Below are positions 61,301-64,000 of a stretch of DNA of 64,000 nt, in pieces; the first letter of the stretch is position 1; the number at the start of each line of letters is the position of its first letter. Below the pieces are notes generated by a model, which was not told the DNA's origin, did not search any database, and saw nothing but the letters and a program-made list of their open reading frames with translations. Source of the DNA: CAYYIS01 sp964470965 (lineage in GTDB: Bacteria; JAAXHH01; JABIQT01); assembly GCA_964470965.1 (NCBI GenBank), contig CAYYIS010000006.1, forward strand, positions 90,234-154,233, written 5' to 3'. The position numbers and the translations under genes are program-made.

Positions 61301-62518
61301 ATGGATCTATCGTTCGGACGGGCTGTTTACGAAAAAACTCTGAAACTGACGGAAGAGGGGAAAGACGCCAATCAGGTGGCCAAGATAGTGTGTGATCAAG
61401 ATGCCGCTGGAAACAACTACGGCATCGGAATAATGCTGGACAGCAACGGGCATCCGATGGAGACATCGCCCACGCTCCTGGCGTCTACACGCGCGGAGTT
61501 GGATCAGAGTACCGCCGGCAATTATATGAGTTCTGCAGCGCATATGGACCTGTTGAAGGCGGCCATACTGGAGTGGCAACAGATTCCGAAGTCCTGCTGG
61601 GACCATTTTACTCTGACGCTCCCTTCCGACGCCGGCACGGGCGCGGTGCGAACCGCTGTGGATATCCTGCTGATGACGAACCCCGCGCTCGATACGCTGG
61701 GACTTGAAACGCTGGGATGGCCCGCGTACAAATCTATCGCCGGAGTGCAGCGGCTTGCGTGGAAAGAATACTTTGGAGACGCGATCATGACCGATCCGGG
61801 GTTGCTGCCCATATACCAGGCCGGTCCGATGAACACCACCGGCCTGGTCCGCAGTCCCGACGTCATCGAGGCGCGGGCACAGGCGGCGGCACGCCGTAAG
61901 ACCCCGGTTATCCTGGACCGTGCTTATTCCGGGTTCGAATGCGCCCGCCTGCTGGAGACGCACTCTTACGCGGATGTGATGCGCACCAGCTACGATCACC
62001 AAATCCGACCGTTTATCGAACAGGGCGTGTCGTTCGCGCTGGCCATCAGTCCCACCAAATCTTTCGTCACGTTCTCTCTGCGTCCCGCCGGTATCCTCCT
62101 GCTTTACTCGCCGGATACGTCGCAGACGCAAGACATGAATAAGACCGTCAATATCATTCTTCGCGCCCGCGGTTCCGGCTTCGAGCATCCCATCACAAGG
62201 GCGTTCGTCAAGGCAATGTTAAACGACCGGCCGAGCCTGGAAACGGAACACCGGCTCGCCCTTGAACGGGTCGCCGAAGCCGAAGCCCTGTGGCGTAAAC
62301 TGGCAGAAGGCACCAGCCTCGCATACCAGTTCTCAGATTCCTACTCAGGCCTGTTCCGAAACCCCCAGGTCAAAGAAGGTGCCCAGGCCCATATCTACAA
62401 CGAACACCTCTACCCGGTCTTCTCCGCCGACCGCTGCCGGCTGAATGTTACCGGCATTCCAGCGGACGAAGCAATCGCCAGAGAACATGTGAGAGTGTTT
62501 GCGGAACAATGTTATTGA
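61301..62518 (+). CDS. Diverged class I aminotransferase-like protein
   Basis: A 405-residue protein with the aspartate aminotransferase core in diverged form. TLPSDAGTGAVRTAVDILL stands for the phosphate-loop strand. D206-x2-Y209 (ILDRAYSGFE) stands for the pyridine-N Asp and Tyr pair, and K253 (SPTKSF) is followed after seven residues by R261-P-A-G, the exact spacing of K258 and R266-V-G in aspartate aminotransferase. Overall similarity to usual aromatic/aspartate enzymes looks low. AAGGGG precedes the ATG. It follows the PatB-like gene closely. Substrate unknown. Confidence 0.72.
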   Translation: MDLSFGRAVYEKTLKLTEEGKDANQVAKIVCDQDAAGNNYGIGIMLDSNGHPMETSPTLLASTRAELDQSTAGNYMSSAAHMDLLKAAILEWQQIPKSCWDHFTLTLPSDAGTGAVRTAVDILLMTNPALDTLGLETLGWPAYKSIAGVQRLAWKEYFGDAIMTDPGLLPIYQAGPMNTTGLVRSPDVIEARAQAAARRKTPVILDRAYSGFECARLLETHSYADVMRTSYDHQIRPFIEQGVSFALAISPTKSFVTFSLRPAGILLLYSPDTSQTQDMNKTVNIILRARGSGFEHPITRAFVKAMLNDRPSLETEHRLALERVAEAEALWRKLAEGTSLAYQFSDSYSGLFRNPQVKEGAQAHIYNEHLYPVFSADRCRLNVTGIPADEAIAREHVRVFAEQCY

Positions 62519-62646
62519 TATTGATTAACGAAATACCCCTTGTTCTATCGGCCGAACATGGAATGTATGGGTTTTGGCGCTAAAAAACACTTTTACGTAA
62601 GTGGCTCCGTGTATTTTGTTCCGTCACCTATCTCGAAGGAGTCCCC

Positions 62647-63747
62647 ATGTCTAAAAAGATCATCCGTGTGGCCATCGGAGGTCAGGGCCGCAGCGGTTAC
62701 AACATTCACGCCAATTGGTTGAAGCAGGACCTGGAGAAGTACAGAATCGTGGCCGTGGCCGATCAACTTGCTGAGCGGCGGAAAGATGCAATGGAGGATT
62801 TCGGTGCAAAAACGTACAGCGACTGGAAGAAAATGGTCGCAGAGGCCGACTTCGACCTGTTCGTGAACGCGCTGCCCAGTCCGTGTCACGTGCCCGGTAC
62901 GATCTCCGCATTGAACGCTGGCAAGCACGTGCTCTGCGAGAAACCTATGGCCAAAACCGTACGCGACTTCGACCGCATGTTGGCCGCCGCCAAGAAGAAC
63001 AAGCGGATGTTAGCGCCGTTTCACAACAACCGGCATCAACCGTTTTTTGATAAGATGCAGGAAATCATCGCCTCTGGGGTTCTCGGGAAGATCGTATACA
63101 TCCGGTCGTCATGGGGCGGCTTCAGCCGCCGGTGGGACTGGCAGACGTGGCAGGAAAACATGGGCGGCGGCCTGCTCAACACCGGTCCCCACGCAATCGA
63201 TCAGGCACTGTTACTGTTCGGCTGGAACCGCACGCCAAAAGTGTTCTGTCGCATGGATTGCAACAACGCATTCGGTGCGGACGGCGACGACCACTGTACC
63301 GTGACGCTCTACGACCCGCGTCGGCAAGCGCCACAGATCGACATTATTGTCAGTGGCTACCTGGCGTATCCTCAATCCGACCTTTACACCGTAAGCGGCA
63401 CACACGGCGGACTAACCGGTGGCGCAACCGAACTGCGGTGGCGCTATTTCAATCATAAGAATGCACCAAAGCAGAAAATGTGGACCTGGTCCGTAGACCG
63501 CCAATACCCTCGAGAAGATCTTCCCTGGGAAGAGCACTCTTGGAGCCTGGAAGAAGCCAAACAGGACAAAGCCGTCGGGTACACCCTCCCTTCGTTCCAG
63601 AGCGGACCGGCGTTGATCTATCAGAACGTATACGATGTAATCCGTAACAGGGCTAAGCTTCTCGTCACGACTGCGCAGGTGCGAAAGCAGATCGCGGTAA
63701 TAGAGGAATGTCACCGGCAGAACCGGCTGCCGAAAAGGAAGGGATGA
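62647..63747 (+). CDS. Gfo/Idh/MocA family oxidoreductase
   Basis: A 366-residue dehydrogenase. The nucleotide site is near the N-terminus (VAIGGQGRSGYNIHA), the catalytic lysine in LCEKPMAKT, and the active-site region of the C-terminal domain in GGGLLNTGPHAIDQALLLFG. The segment MLAPFHNNRHQPFF also fits the family. It is preceded by GAAGGAG and a 128-base spacer after the aminotransferase gene, so it may be separately expressed. Sugar or cyclitol substrate unknown; it is clearly distinct from the family member at 18403. Confidence 0.9.
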   Translation: MSKKIIRVAIGGQGRSGYNIHANWLKQDLEKYRIVAVADQLAERRKDAMEDFGAKTYSDWKKMVAEADFDLFVNALPSPCHVPGTISALNAGKHVLCEKPMAKTVRDFDRMLAAAKKNKRMLAPFHNNRHQPFFDKMQEIIASGVLGKIVYIRSSWGGFSRRWDWQTWQENMGGGLLNTGPHAIDQALLLFGWNRTPKVFCRMDCNNAFGADGDDHCTVTLYDPRRQAPQIDIIVSGYLAYPQSDLYTVSGTHGGLTGGATELRWRYFNHKNAPKQKMWTWSVDRQYPREDLPWEEHSWSLEEAKQDKAVGYTLPSFQSGPALIYQNVYDVIRNRAKLLVTTAQVRKQIAVIEECHRQNRLPKRKG

Positions 63748-64000
63748 CGGTGGTTGTTCCAAAAACATCAAATGTATTTCTGATTCTCCAACACGTCATG
63801 CCCATAGTGTAGCCGGATCGATTTCCCTGGAGAACAACCCTGGTATCCCTGCTGAACCTGACTCCGAAGAGAGACCTCGGCACAACCCAGGAAATCACAG
63901 CTCATGCATCACACGCAACGCTACCGACACACCATCATCCCTGGCGTCGAACTGAAACGGTCTCCCGTGATTTCCTGCCTCCTAAAGTGTTTACTGCTTC
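63748..64000. other. Non-coding end of window
   Basis: No gene is supported. An ATG-initiated frame at 63904 runs off the edge without a good ribosome site. An 11-bp inverted repeat (63888-63898 and 63967-63977) lies here. Confidence 0.5.
63888..63977. repeat. 11-bp inverted repeat pair
   Basis: CAGGAAATCAC (63888-63898) and GTGATTTCCTG (63967-63977) are perfect inverted copies 68 bases apart. They could bound a small element or form a long-range stem; no transposase is seen. Confidence 0.4.

Noticed and set aside
61307..62188. Minus-strand frame of 293 codons
   Set aside because: Antisense shadow of the aminotransferase-like gene, Arg-rich and without motifs.
1..64000. CRISPR arrays, tRNA or rRNA genes, insertion sequences
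   Set aside because: Reading both strands I saw no regular repeat-spacer pattern, no cloverleaf-like T-loop signature, no rRNA stretch and no transposase. This was by eye only; a tRNA scan could still find something.

Overview
The window is a 64 kb piece of a draft bacterial chromosome of moderate G+C. A run of 100 N at 29965-30064 marks a scaffold join, so the two halves may not be exactly contiguous. The gene stock suggests an uncultured diderm of the Latescibacterota or Poribacteria kind: three PhyH dioxygenases, two Gfo/Idh/MocA oxidoreductases, a sulfatase, lipoproteins, periplasmic adaptor proteins and housekeeping genes scattered singly. That placement is an inference from gene content; no rRNA or tRNA gene was seen.

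Left part (1-21200). The tail of an NrfD-type membrane subunit and a molybdopterin oxidoreductase form the end of a respiratory complex, followed by a persulfide dioxygenase/rhodanese fusion. On the minus strand lies the housekeeping run phoH-ybeY-corC-TPR protein-folP-rnz, then DUF402, thioredoxin-like and htpG genes. Next comes an accessory sugar/small-molecule catabolic region: PhyH, aldo/keto reductase, sugar isomerase-like, a second PhyH, Gfo/Idh/MocA and a sulfatase.

Middle part (21500-43800). A plus-strand operon encodes a 796-residue lipoprotein, an oligopeptide-binding-like protein, a secreted protein and two very diverged Dpp-type permeases, with no ATPase nearby. After the scaffold gap there is a degenerate Nudix regulator (NrtR type) and a four-gene operon of two ABC exporters, each with an N-terminal PH-like domain and zinc ribbon, DUF1854 and a GNAT acetyltransferase. 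A consensus-like promoter then drives PhyH-PfkB kinase-Nudix on the plus strand.

Most interesting locus (40743-46342, minus strand). Eight genes read in one direction: membrane thioredoxin-like protein, exported C39 peptidase, an overlapping C39-like protein with the catalytic Cys and His lost, two paralogous small secreted precursors, a Yip1 protein, a periplasmic adaptor and a MacB-type permease. Both precursors have a Sec signal peptide followed by a textbook double-glycine-type leader (M/L at -12, M at -7, L at -4, AG at -2/-1) and predicted mature peptides of about 51-52 residues with four conserved cysteines, the last being the final residue. The transporter set resembles Bacillus YknW/YknX/YknZ, which protects against the SDP toxin, but lacks the ATPase. 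I read this as a candidate undescribed secreted-peptide (bacteriocin-like) system with periplasmic leader processing, disulfide handling and self-protection.

Right part (46500-64000). A strong terminator isolates the peptide operon from a large secreted protein of unknown role. Then come a MrfA-type helicase, GAPDH, aconitase, a HerA-like ATPase, a GntR regulator with a membrane partner, a PatB/MalY-type lyase, a diverged class I aminotransferase and a second Gfo/Idh/MocA gene.
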